Origin: Oscillospiraceae bacterium
GTDB taxonomy: Bacteria; Bacillota; Clostridia; Oscillospirales; Oscillospiraceae
Direction: 5' to 3'
Assembly: GCA_904501855.1 (NCBI GenBank)
Contig: CAJGCI010000112.1
Span: forward strand, 1-5,937
Length of the DNA: 5,937 bases
Both the position numbers and the translations under genes were made by a program. Positions 1 to 5,701 of the stretch are shown piece by piece. Position 1 is the first letter of the stretch. Each line of letters opens with the position of its first letter. The notes beneath the pieces were generated by a model. It was not told the DNA's origin. It did no database searches and saw only the letters and a list, made by a program, of their open reading frames with translations.

Positions 1-671
1 ACTATATCACCGATTCCATCATCCGCAAGGAGCTGCTTCCCGGAGACCAGATCCCCACGGAGGCACAGCTGACGGAGATCCTTGGCGTGTCCCGCAATAC
101 GGTGCGGGAGGCCATCAAGATCCTTATTTATATGGGCGTGCTGGAGATCCGCCGGCCCGAGGGCACCTTCGTGTGCTCCGGTTTCTCCGAGCCCCTTATC
201 GATCCCATGCTCTACGGCATCATTCTGAATCAGGGCGACAGCTATGACGATCTCATGGATCTGCGGGAGATGATGGAGACCGGCGTCATGCGCATGGTGA
301 TCCACCGTGCCTCCGACGAAGATATTGAAAAGATCCGCCCCGCCCTTTTACAGTTAAAAGAGGCATGTCTGACGGATACGCCGGATCTGGAGGAAGTCTT
401 CCGCCGGGACGACGCGTTCCATGTGGCTGTCAATGAGCTGGGCGGCAACGAGATGGTCAACAAGATCTCCAACACCGTGCGGATGCTCACCCACGCCATG
501 CGCCACGACAGTGTCAAGCACATGCTGGAAGCCGGGCGGGTCGAGGAACTGTACCGGGCCCATGAGCGGATCTACCGGATCCTGAAGGACCGGGACGAGG
601 AGGATCTGGAACGGAAAGTCCGCTCCACCTACTTTGTCAACGGGGAGTCTCTGGAACCAGAAATCGATTAA
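1..671 (+). CDS. GntR-family regulator, FadR subfamily with FCD domain (5' end missing)
   Basis: DNA-binding transcription factor, expected to bind an operator as a dimer and respond to a small carboxylate or similar metabolite. The frame is open from base 3 to the TAA at 669-671, giving 222 visible residues. Typical family length is about 230-250, so only some 10-15 N-terminal residues are missing. The first visible part is a GntR winged helix-turn-helix: LLPGDQIPTEAQL, then LGVSRNTVREAI as recognition helix, then a wing ending EGTFV. From about residue 75 the all-helical FCD effector domain follows, with its DLREMMETG signature (about 86-94), DDAFH (136-140) and AHERIY (186-191). The spacing matches FCD metal ligands D136, H140 and H187, but the usual fourth ligand, a His 22 residues after the third, is Thr209. 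A GTG at 87 is internal to the recognition helix and is not the start. Family assignment is firm; the target genes and the ligand are unknown. Confidence 0.93.
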   Translation, partial: YITDSIIRKELLPGDQIPTEAQLTEILGVSRNTVREAIKILIYMGVLEIRRPEGTFVCSGFSEPLIDPMLYGIILNQGDSYDDLMDLREMMETGVMRMVIHRASDEDIEKIRPALLQLKEACLTDTPDLEEVFRRDDAFHVAVNELGGNEMVNKISNTVRMLTHAMRHDSVKHMLEAGRVEELYRAHERIYRILKDRDEEDLERKVRSTYFVNGESLEPEID

Positions 672-690
672 CATTTTTTCTAAAAATATA

Positions 691-722
691 AGCAATGAGA
701 TGCAAGTCTCATTGCTTTTTTT
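691..722 (+). terminator. Rho-independent terminator of the GntR gene
   Basis: A perfect 10-bp stem (AGCAATGAGA at 691-700 with TCTCATTGCT at 707-716) and a 6-base loop are followed directly by a T run to 722. It lies 19 bases after the regulator stop codon and closes that transcript. Confidence 0.92.
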
Positions 723-895
723 CGTCTTTATGGTTAATAGTACAAATTTTTGAAGCTGATTGCGGATAAAATAACAGATAAAGCAAACACTACCAAAGGG
801 AAGCCACAAGCTCATCCGGCTTTCCGTCAAGTACTGAATTGCAAGCGCTCTTTTCATCCCGGACTTTCCGAAGCCTGAGAAGTCCGGGGTTTTTT
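723..895 (+). ncRNA. Candidate small RNA or attenuated leader between two terminators
   Basis: This stretch has no convincing gene, yet it ends in a good + strand terminator (858-895) although the preceding gene already has its own at 691-722. A second terminator implies a transcript starting after 722. Visible structure: GGAAGCC (799-805) pairs with GGCTTTCC (818-825, one bulged T) around a 12-base loop, and the terminator follows 32 bases later. CTTTCCG occurs at both 820-826 and 864-870, and AAGCC in the terminator loop (871-875) could compete for GGCTT (818-822), as in an attenuator. No clear promoter was found; TAAAAT at 767-772 is a possible -10 without a good -35. It fits no riboswitch class I can recognise. 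It could be a stand-alone sRNA or a premature-termination leader of the hydrolase gene. Confidence 0.35.
858..895 (+). terminator. Orphan Rho-independent terminator
   Basis: CCCGGACTT (858-866) pairs perfectly with AAGTCCGGG (880-888) around a 13-base loop, extended by a T·G wobble, then a run of six T (890-895). On the other strand no T run follows the stem, so it acts in the + direction only. No gene lies between it and the previous terminator. Confidence 0.85.
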
Positions 896-898
896 GAT

Positions 899-912
899 GC
901 ATATTTCTTAAG
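899..912 (+). promoter_or_regulatory. Shared upstream box, copy 1 (GCATATTTCTTAAG)
   Basis: This 14-mer matches 13 of 14 bases at 5671-5684, upstream of the next secreted-protein gene. Here it ends 180 bases before the start codon and there 169. It overlaps the perfect palindrome TTTCTTAAGAAA (904-915). It could be a regulator site or part of a promoter; no standard -35/-10 pair is clear around it. TTTAAT at 919-924 is a possible -10. Confidence 0.45.
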
Positions 913-972
913 AAACTTTTTAATCTTAGTTTTATTTACCGCGTGCAAGGCTTCTTTAGAGAAAAAGAAATA

Positions 973-1069
973 ATCAGGCGGAATGCGCCGCCTGATCGTA
1001 TATCCCCCTATCCGTATCTCCGAAAGGTCCATGAAATCCCCTCGGAAGCCTGAAGGGATCCGGATATAC
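973..1069 (+). ncRNA. Structured 5' leader of the SGNH hydrolase gene (hairpin + ATCCCCC type)
   Basis: A perfect 9-bp hairpin (ATCAGGCGG 973-981 with CCGCCTGAT 988-996, 6-base loop) is followed after exactly 5 bases by ATCCCCC (1002-1008). TATCCG (1009-1014) can then pair with CGGATA (1061-1066). An alternative 8-bp stem pairs GTATATCC (998-1005) with GGATATAC (1062-1069), which would hide part of the C box. An inner ATCCC/GGGAT hairpin (1036-1040, 1055-1059) lies inside. The long-range stem ends 14 bases before the Shine-Dalgarno site. The same order and spacing recur at 5746-5829. Function is inferred to be translational or post-transcriptional control; no known riboswitch class is recognised. 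Confidence 0.45.
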
Positions 1070-1092
1070 AAACTGGAAAAAGGAGAAACAAA

Positions 1093-3102
1093 ATGTATCG
1101 CAACCATTGGAAAAGACTTCTCTGTCTGGTTCTGGTGCTGACACTGCTGATGAGTATCAGCGTTGTGCTCGCCGCACCCTACGATCCCGGCAACACGGAA
1201 AACACATATGACCAGACGGAAAATCCGTTTACTCCGTCCATCGATACAGATCTGTCATATGAATCCTATGCGTGTCTCGGGGACAGCATCGCTGCCGGTT
1301 TCGGCGACTATGATTATTATCCTGATGACGGATCCCTCGTGGAGGATATCAACAATGAAGACTACAGCCGGGCTTATCTGGATTCTCTGAAATGGGCATC
1401 CATCGATAACTACGATCTGTATTACAATGATCTGATTCCTTCGGAATGGAACCCGATCGGAACGAGCAACTTTCTGGGCAGCACCACCTACGGCAAGACC
1501 TGCAGTGGATTTACCAAAGTCAGCAGCGTAGATTTCAAGGATGGCGCATTCGTCTATTATGACGAAAATGGCAAGGTCGTCCCCATCGAAGAAGGCTATG
1601 TTCCCTATACCCGCAAAGAATCATTCGGAACAGAAAATGACTTCACCTATATGGGCATGCGCGCGGTGGATAAGGCATACCACTCCATCGTCGCGAAATC
1701 CGTGGGTGCCTCCACGCTCTATCCTCTGGGTTATTCCGGTACCCGTACCACTGAGATCCGTGGCGTTCTTGATCCGTCCTACAAAGGAGACGAATATCTT
1801 TTCAGTTACGGACTGGTGAATAACTACACCGTCAATGAAGATGGAGCCATCGACTATTACACGCCATCCAGAGAAGCCGACTGGAACAATCGTTCCTACG
1901 ATTTTGTCCGTGAGAAAACTCTGAATGCCATCCGCAATTCGGATTTGATCACCCTGAATCTCGGCTCCAATGACATTATGACCATTCCGGTCATCAACTC
2001 CATGGGGAAAATGTCCGGAACGGAGGATGCCAAGTTTGTCGCACTGGCAAAGGAGATGCTGGGCCAGAGCTATCCTGAGATGCTCAACACCCTGTTCTCC
2101 ACTGCCAACACCATGAACAATCTTCAGCAGACCCTCACCACACTGATGAGTCTCATGATCAACGGATACCGGCTTTATTTCGAGAACATCATGCCGGTCA
2201 TCGATACGATCAAAGAGGAAAACCCCGATGCGGATATCGCCGTGATCGGTCTGTACAATCCGCTGCAGAAAGTGAAGCTTACCGACAACTCCATGATCGC
2301 CATCGGAGAGCTGGGCACGATCCTCATCACGGGTATCAACGCCTATCTGAAAGCCAATGCGGATAAGCACGGATATGCCTATGTGGATGTCACCGGCACA
2401 GAGACACAGGATACTCTTTCCCTCAGCGCCGGCATCTCCAATTTCTTCGGCCGTATCATGACTGATGTCCATCCGAAATACAACGGACACGAATACATGG
2501 CCAGTCAGATCCTCTCGTCACTGGAAGCGTTCAGTGTGGAAAAAGGTCTTTCCATGCCCTACACCGATGTCAAGGGAAGCACGGCCTATGCCACGGACAT
2601 ACAGTTCTGCTACGACAACAAACTGATCTCCGGCACTTCCCGCCGGACATACTCACCGGACATGAACATGACCCGCGGAATGTTCATCGCCTCCATGTAT
2701 GCGCTCGGAAACAAAAAGGCAGACATGTCCGCAAACACTCCCTTCAATACGATCCTGAAATCATCCTACTTTACCAAAGCCCTGTCCTGGGCCTACAGCA
2801 AAGGCATCACCTTCGGTGTCAATAAGTCCGTCTTCTCCCCCCTGACCCGAGTCACAAGAGAGCAGATGGCGCAGATGCTGTATCAATATGCTGGGAAACC
2901 GAAACTGCAGACTGAGGCACAGCTGGATGATTCCTATCAGGACAGTAAAAAGATCTCCAAAGCATATAAGGATGCTGTGCTATGGGCCGTCACGAACGGT
3001 TTCATCAACGCGGAAGGCGGATTCCTGAATCCGAAAGCCTCCGTTACCCGCGGAGAGTTGGCACATGCACTTCATGTATTTGCAGAGTATATCCAGGAAT
3101 AA
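1093..3102 (+). CDS. Secreted SGNH/GDSL-family hydrolase with three C-terminal SLH domains
   Basis: Probable extracellular esterase or deacylase held on the cell wall. The start ATG has AGGAG at 1081-1085 with 7 bases spacing. Residues 1-27 are a Sec signal peptide (basic start, Leu/Val-rich core, likely cleavage after VLA27). SGNH motifs in order: block I GDSIAAG (63-69) with nucleophile Ser65; block II GYSGTRTTEI (213-222); block III LGSND (290-294) with Asn293; block V DVHP (458-461) with His460. The acid is offset: D458 is two residues before His, whereas the usual DxxH position is Thr457. About 150 residues rich in Tyr, Asp and Asn separate blocks I and II, far more than usual. Three SLH repeats follow (about 489-539, 549-600, 613-666), each ending in a TR-type motif (MTRGM, VTREQ, VTRGE), as in proteins bound to secondary cell-wall polymer. 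The substrate is unknown; wall-polymer or polysaccharide esters are plausible. It has its own leader and terminator. Confidence 0.9.
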   Translation: MYRNHWKRLLCLVLVLTLLMSISVVLAAPYDPGNTENTYDQTENPFTPSIDTDLSYESYACLGDSIAAGFGDYDYYPDDGSLVEDINNEDYSRAYLDSLKWASIDNYDLYYNDLIPSEWNPIGTSNFLGSTTYGKTCSGFTKVSSVDFKDGAFVYYDENGKVVPIEEGYVPYTRKESFGTENDFTYMGMRAVDKAYHSIVAKSVGASTLYPLGYSGTRTTEIRGVLDPSYKGDEYLFSYGLVNNYTVNEDGAIDYYTPSREADWNNRSYDFVREKTLNAIRNSDLITLNLGSNDIMTIPVINSMGKMSGTEDAKFVALAKEMLGQSYPEMLNTLFSTANTMNNLQQTLTTLMSLMINGYRLYFENIMPVIDTIKEENPDADIAVIGLYNPLQKVKLTDNSMIAIGELGTILITGINAYLKANADKHGYAYVDVTGTETQDTLSLSAGISNFFGRIMTDVHPKYNGHEYMASQILSSLEAFSVEKGLSMPYTDVKGSTAYATDIQFCYDNKLISGTSRRTYSPDMNMTRGMFIASMYALGNKKADMSANTPFNTILKSSYFTKALSWAYSKGITFGVNKSVFSPLTRVTREQMAQMLYQYAGKPKLQTEAQLDDSYQDSKKISKAYKDAVLWAVTNGFINAEGGFLNPKASVTRGELAHALHVFAEYIQE

Positions 3103-3140
3103 GACCGTTTATCTATTCCGGTAACGGATCCGAGGGGTGT

Positions 3141-3177
3141 CCGGGGCGGCAGCCTGTGTCTGCCGTCCCGGCTTTTT
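3141..3177 (+). terminator. Rho-independent terminator of the SGNH hydrolase gene
   Basis: CCGGGGCGGCAG (3141-3152) pairs with CTGCCGTCCCGG (3160-3171) over 12 bp with one G·T wobble and a 7-base loop; five T follow (3173-3177). It lies 38 bases after the stop codon. Confidence 0.92.
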
Positions 3178-3234
3178 GTAAGGAGCAAATCCGAAATGGA
3201 TCTCTGCGTTCTCGGAAAACGATTCCATTCCGGT

Positions 3235-3255
3235 CGGAAGCGGAATCCGCTTCCG
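3235..3255. repeat. GC-rich perfect inverted repeat after the terminator
   Basis: CGGAAGCGG (3235-3243) and CCGCTTCCG (3247-3255) form a 9-bp stem around AAT. Neither strand has an adjoining T run, so it is not a standard terminator. It could be a transcript-stabilising hairpin or an operator. GATTCCA just upstream (3221-3227) is also complementary to TGGAATC at 3333-3339. Confidence 0.5.
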
Positions 3256-3312
3256 GAAAAACATGAAGATTTTTGCAAAATCCTATTGTTTTTTTCGTCT
3301 ATATATAGTAAA

Positions 3313-3337
3313 TTCCATTAATTGGAAAGATTTGGAA
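3313..3337. promoter_or_regulatory. TTCCA-N5-TGGAA dyad with an extra half-site
   Basis: TTCCA (3313-3317) and TGGAA (3323-3327) form an inverted repeat spaced by 5 bases. A further TGGAA (3333-3337) starts 10 bp later, about one helical turn. It follows the palindrome CTATATATAG (3299-3308). This could be an operator; short arms make chance occurrence possible. Confidence 0.25.
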
Positions 3338-3361
3338 TCCGCGAGGGCTTAAGATTTCCTA

Positions 3362-3384
3362 AACACTTTTGGGTAAAGTGTTGG
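3362..3384 (+). repeat. Duplicated palindrome, copy 1 (ACACTTT-N5-AAAGTGTTGG)
   Basis: AACACTTT (3362-3369) and AAAGTGTT (3375-3382) form a perfect 8-bp inverted repeat with spacer TGGGT. It shares ACACTTT-N5-AAAGTGTTGG exactly with copy 2, whose matching base lies 94 bp downstream. The T run at 3385-3389 makes this copy terminator-like too, but the duplication favours a protein-binding site. Confidence 0.55.
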
Positions 3385-3456
3385 TTTTTGTTACTATTTA
3401 TGCCCCTTCCACCGCCAATTTCACCCATCAATTTCAATTTTTTTGATTATTTCCAT

Positions 3457-3478
3457 ACACTTTGTCTCAAAGTGTTGG
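3457..3478 (+). repeat. Duplicated palindrome, copy 2 (ACACTTT-N5-AAAGTGTTGG)
   Basis: ACACTTT (3457-3463), spacer GTCTC, then AAAGTGTTGG (3469-3478). Arms and spacer length match copy 1 while the spacer sequence differs, as expected for a dimeric regulator's operator. There is no T run after it, so it is not a terminator. It ends 29 bases before the possible -35 at 3508. Confidence 0.55.
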
Positions 3479-3507
3479 ATTATTAACAGATTCGAGGAAA
3501 TTGGTGA

Positions 3508-3536
3508 TTGAATCTCTTTTGGACATTTTCTAAGAT
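3508..3536 (+). promoter_or_regulatory. Possible sigma-A promoter of the acyl-CoA synthetase gene
   Basis: TTGAAT (3508-3513), a 17-base spacer and TAAGAT (3531-3536) each match the consensus at 4 of 6 positions. It is the best pair seen in the 684-base gap and would give a leader of about 240 bases. The match is moderate only. Confidence 0.35.
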
Positions 3537-3545
3537 ATGGCCATA
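3536..3545. promoter_or_regulatory. Possible operator, palindrome TATGGCCATA
   Basis: This perfect 10-bp palindrome overlaps the last base of the possible -10 and the expected start of transcription, a position where a bound repressor would block initiation. A 10-bp palindrome alone is weak evidence. Confidence 0.25.
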
Positions 3546-3617
3546 AGGGAAAAAGTGGAACAGATTCAGGTCAAACGGGAGATCCCCGCCATAATTCCTA
3601 TTTATTTTTTGGCTTGC

Positions 3618-3760
3618 TGTCAGTCGGTCATCCGACTTGACATTATCCCCCCATCTCCCGCCGGGACCTGATCGGCCTGACGTCTCCGGCTCCCCCCGCC
3701 GGAACGAAAGCCGCAACATTGCCTGTGAATCCTGTCCGGTCCCCCCGGCTCGTTCACAGG
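3618..3760 (+). ncRNA. Structured 5' leader of the acyl-CoA synthetase gene with three C6 tracts
   Basis: TGTCAGTCGG (3618-3627) pairs with CCGACT-T-GACA (3632-3642, one bulged T) around TCAT. Two bases later comes ATCCCCCC (3645-3652). A second hairpin, TCCGGC (3685-3690) with GCCGGA (3698-3703), has exactly TCCCCCC as its loop. A third, CCTGTGAA (3722-3729) with TTCACAGG (3753-3760), encloses CCGG/CCGG (3736-3739, 3745-3748) around another TCCCCCC (3740-3746). The last stem ends 12 bases before the Shine-Dalgarno site. The first hairpin and C box resemble the leaders at 973-1069 and 5746-5829. Unpaired C-rich loops could bind G-rich RNA or a protein; this is inference. Confidence 0.45.
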
Positions 3761-3772
3761 ACGTAAAAGACA

Positions 3773-3778
3773 GAGGAG
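3773..3778 (+). promoter_or_regulatory. Ribosome binding site that fixes the synthetase start
   Basis: GAGGAG lies 8 bases before the ATG at 3787. The frame stays open upstream to a TTG at 3637, but that stretch is the hairpin-rich leader and codes for a Pro/Arg-rich sequence unlike this enzyme family, so 3787 is chosen. Confidence 0.85.
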
Positions 3779-3786
3779 AATCTACT

Positions 3787-5517
3787 ATGAAACGCTACCC
3801 TTCCATTGAGAAACCCTGGATGCAGTTTTTCAGCGAAGAGGCACAGAATGCCGAGCTGAAGCATGAGACCATTTACCAGCGCATCTGGGACAACAACTAC
3901 AACTACCCCATCCACACCGCACTGAACTTCTTCGGAAACAAGATCAGCTATGCACAGCTGTTCCAGAACATTGACCGGGCTGCTGCCTCCCTTACCGCTC
4001 TGGGCGTCAAAGCCGGCGATACGGTGGCTTGCTTCTCCGTCACCATTCCGGAGATGGTCTTTACCCTGTACGGTGCCAATAAGATCGGTGCCACCCTCTT
4101 CACGCTGGATCCCCGCCGCACCGGCGAGGAAGTGGAAGAGATGGTCCGCTCCTCAGGTGCCGATATTGCACTGGTGATCGATCTTGCCTACGAGCATCTC
4201 CATGAGACCCTGGAGAATCTGGATCTGCAGAAGATCGTCATCATCTCCGTGGACAATTACATGCCCATGACTGTCCGTATGGTCAAGCAGATGAAGATGC
4301 CCGCTCCCAAGATCGAGATGACCGGCAACGTGGTCTCATGGAAGCAGTTCCTGAGCTACGGCAAGGGCATTGAGACGGAAGCGGTCCCCTACGGCACCCA
4401 TGAGCCCGCCGCCATCACTCTCACCGGCGGCACCACCGGCATGCCCAAGGGCGTCATGATCACCAACGACGGTTTCAATGCCGTTGCCATGGACTTCCGT
4501 TACTGCGGCGTCAACTACACCCGCGAGCAGCGGTTCATGAACATCATCCCGTCCTTCGCATCCTACGGCATCGTCGCTTCCCTTCACATGCCCCTGTCTC
4601 TGGGTCTGGAGGAAGTGGTCATTGCCAAATTCGATTCCGACAAGGTCGGACACCTCATTAAAAAATACAAACCGTCCCACACCCTTCTGGTTCCCAACCA
4701 CTATGAGAAGCTGATGAACTCCAAGGAGATGCAGAACGGTTTTGACCTGAGTTTCTTTGAGACTGCCGGATCCGGCGGCGATACCATGAACAAGGGTCTG
4801 GAAAGCAAGCTCAACGGATTTTTGAAAGAGCACGGAGGCAAGTTCCCCCTGTCCCAGGGCTACGGAATGAGTGAGATCTCCTCCGCCGCAAGCTGCTGCT
4901 GCAACGGAAACTTCCGCAGCCTCTCCGTGGGCTATCCCCTGCTCAACAATGTCATCTCCATCTTCAAGCCCGACACCACCGAGGAACTCACCTATGGTGA
5001 GGAAGGCGAGATCTGCATGACCGGCCCCGCCGTCATGATGGGTTATCTGAACAACCCGGAAGAGACCGCCAATGTCCTGCGGGTCCATCCCGACGGACAG
5101 GTCTGGATCCACAGCGGTGACGTAGGCGTCATGGACGAGGACGGATACATCTTCATCAAAGGCCGCATCAAGAGAATGATCACCATGTTTGACGGCCACA
5201 AGGTCTTCCCCACCCAGCTGGAGAACACCATCGGCAAACACCATGGCGTCATCAGCTGCGCCGTCGTGGGCGTACAGGATCCCAGCAAGAACCAGGGTCA
5301 GATGCCCGTTGGCATGATCCAGATCAAAGACGGACTGGATGCCGAGCAGGTGATCCAGGAGGTCACCGAGACCATCCAGAAGGAAGTGGAAGTCCGCAGC
5401 TGGCTCTCCGATCTCGTCGCTGTGAAAGAAATGCCGCACACCGGCATGGGCAAGATCGACTACAAAAAGCTGGCAGAAGATTACGAAAAAGAAAATCAGA
5501 CGGCCAAAGCCGGCTGA
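3787..5517 (+). CDS. AMP-binding acyl-CoA synthetase-like enzyme (class I adenylate-forming)
   Basis: Predicted cytoplasmic ligase that activates a carboxylic acid with ATP to an acyl-adenylate and then transfers it, most likely to CoA. The 576 residues match the usual length of single-domain acyl-CoA ligases. Core motifs are complete and in order: P-loop LTGGTTGMPKGV (212-223), GYGMSE (358-363), WIHSGD (440-445) with ribose-binding Asp445, GYIFIKGRIKRMI (453-465) with the hinge region, and the C-terminal catalytic Lys556 in GMGKIDYKKL (553-562). No signal peptide, membrane segment or carrier-protein domain is visible. A run of three cysteines (370-372) lies shortly after GYGMSE, near the expected acyl pocket. 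The substrate (fatty, aromatic or other acid) cannot be read from sequence. It appears to be transcribed alone, with a structured leader and its own terminator. A FadR-type regulator gene lies about 3.1 kb upstream, but no link is shown. Confidence 0.92.
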   Translation: MKRYPSIEKPWMQFFSEEAQNAELKHETIYQRIWDNNYNYPIHTALNFFGNKISYAQLFQNIDRAAASLTALGVKAGDTVACFSVTIPEMVFTLYGANKIGATLFTLDPRRTGEEVEEMVRSSGADIALVIDLAYEHLHETLENLDLQKIVIISVDNYMPMTVRMVKQMKMPAPKIEMTGNVVSWKQFLSYGKGIETEAVPYGTHEPAAITLTGGTTGMPKGVMITNDGFNAVAMDFRYCGVNYTREQRFMNIIPSFASYGIVASLHMPLSLGLEEVVIAKFDSDKVGHLIKKYKPSHTLLVPNHYEKLMNSKEMQNGFDLSFFETAGSGGDTMNKGLESKLNGFLKEHGGKFPLSQGYGMSEISSAASCCCNGNFRSLSVGYPLLNNVISIFKPDTTEELTYGEEGEICMTGPAVMMGYLNNPEETANVLRVHPDGQVWIHSGDVGVMDEDGYIFIKGRIKRMITMFDGHKVFPTQLENTIGKHHGVISCAVVGVQDPSKNQGQMPVGMIQIKDGLDAEQVIQEVTETIQKEVEVRSWLSDLVAVKEMPHTGMGKIDYKKLAEDYEKENQTAKAG

Positions 5518-5548
5518 TCTCATAACCATACCATATTCCTCTGTCTTG

Positions 5549-5590
5549 GGAGGACTGCATATCCCAACCGATATGCTGTCCTCCTGTTTT
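5549..5590 (+). terminator. Rho-independent terminator of the acyl-CoA synthetase gene
   Basis: GGAGGAC (5549-5555) and GTCCTCC (5578-5584), then after one T·T mismatch GCATATC (5557-5563) and GATATGC (5570-5576), form a 14-bp stem with loop CCAACC. TGTTTT follows. It begins 31 bases after the stop codon. Confidence 0.88.
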
Positions 5591-5670
5591 CAAAAATGAA
5601 TATCTTAAGTTCCTGTTGTTCATGTTATTTCTTTCCCTCTTTTAAGAGAAAGGATATTTTCTTTTTTTAC

Positions 5671-5684
5671 GCACATTTCTTAAG
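5671..5684 (+). promoter_or_regulatory. Shared upstream box, copy 2 (GCACATTTCTTAAG)
   Basis: It matches 13 of 14 bases of the box at 899-912 and lies at a similar distance (169 bases) from the next start codon. Both copies are followed by CTTAGT within 3-12 bases. The rest of 5591-5701 is AT- and T-rich, with another CTTAAG at 5604-5609 and a weak imperfect hairpin at 5631-5652; no clear promoter was found. Confidence 0.45.
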
Positions 5685-5701
5685 TTTCTTAGTGTTTTCC
5701 C

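Noticed and set aside
773..896. Possible c-di-GMP-I (GEMM) riboswitch, because of AGCAAAC and CACAAGC before a terminator upstream of a surface-protein gene
   Set aside because: The core GACGCAAAGC segment, the receptor GGTAG and the closing GGTTGCC-type segment are missing. No other riboswitch class fitted by eye.
790..1107. Minus-strand open frame of 105 codons, with an internal ATG at about 1032 preceded by AGGGG
   Set aside because: It runs antisense through the orphan terminator, the leader hairpin and the hydrolase ribosome binding site. The product has no recognisable domain, and all those elements make better sense on the + strand.
1621..2490. Minus-strand open frame of 289 codons
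   Set aside because: It is antisense to the SGNH hydrolase, with no recognisable motif and an Asp/Gly/His/Ile-rich composition typical of shadows.
3268..3295. GATTTT-TGC-AAAATC hairpin followed by a T run
   Set aside because: It has only six bp, nearly all A-T, with several bases between stem and T run. It is too weak to call beside the strong terminator at 3141-3177.
3637..3786. N-terminal extension of the synthetase starting at TTG 3637
   Set aside because: The extra 50 residues are Pro/Arg-rich translation of a hairpin-rich leader, and a strong GAGGAG precedes the ATG at 3787.
4336..5529. Long minus-strand open frame of 397 codons
   Set aside because: It is the antisense shadow of the synthetase, whose motifs are complete on the + strand. 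The antisense product is a low-complexity Asp/Gly/Val/His-rich sequence.
5631..5652. Hairpin CTTT..CTCTT/AAGAG..AAAG followed by T-rich sequence as a second terminator
   Set aside because: The stem is short with a two-base bulge, and the T run starts about ten bases too late. The synthetase already has a strong terminator at 5549-5590.
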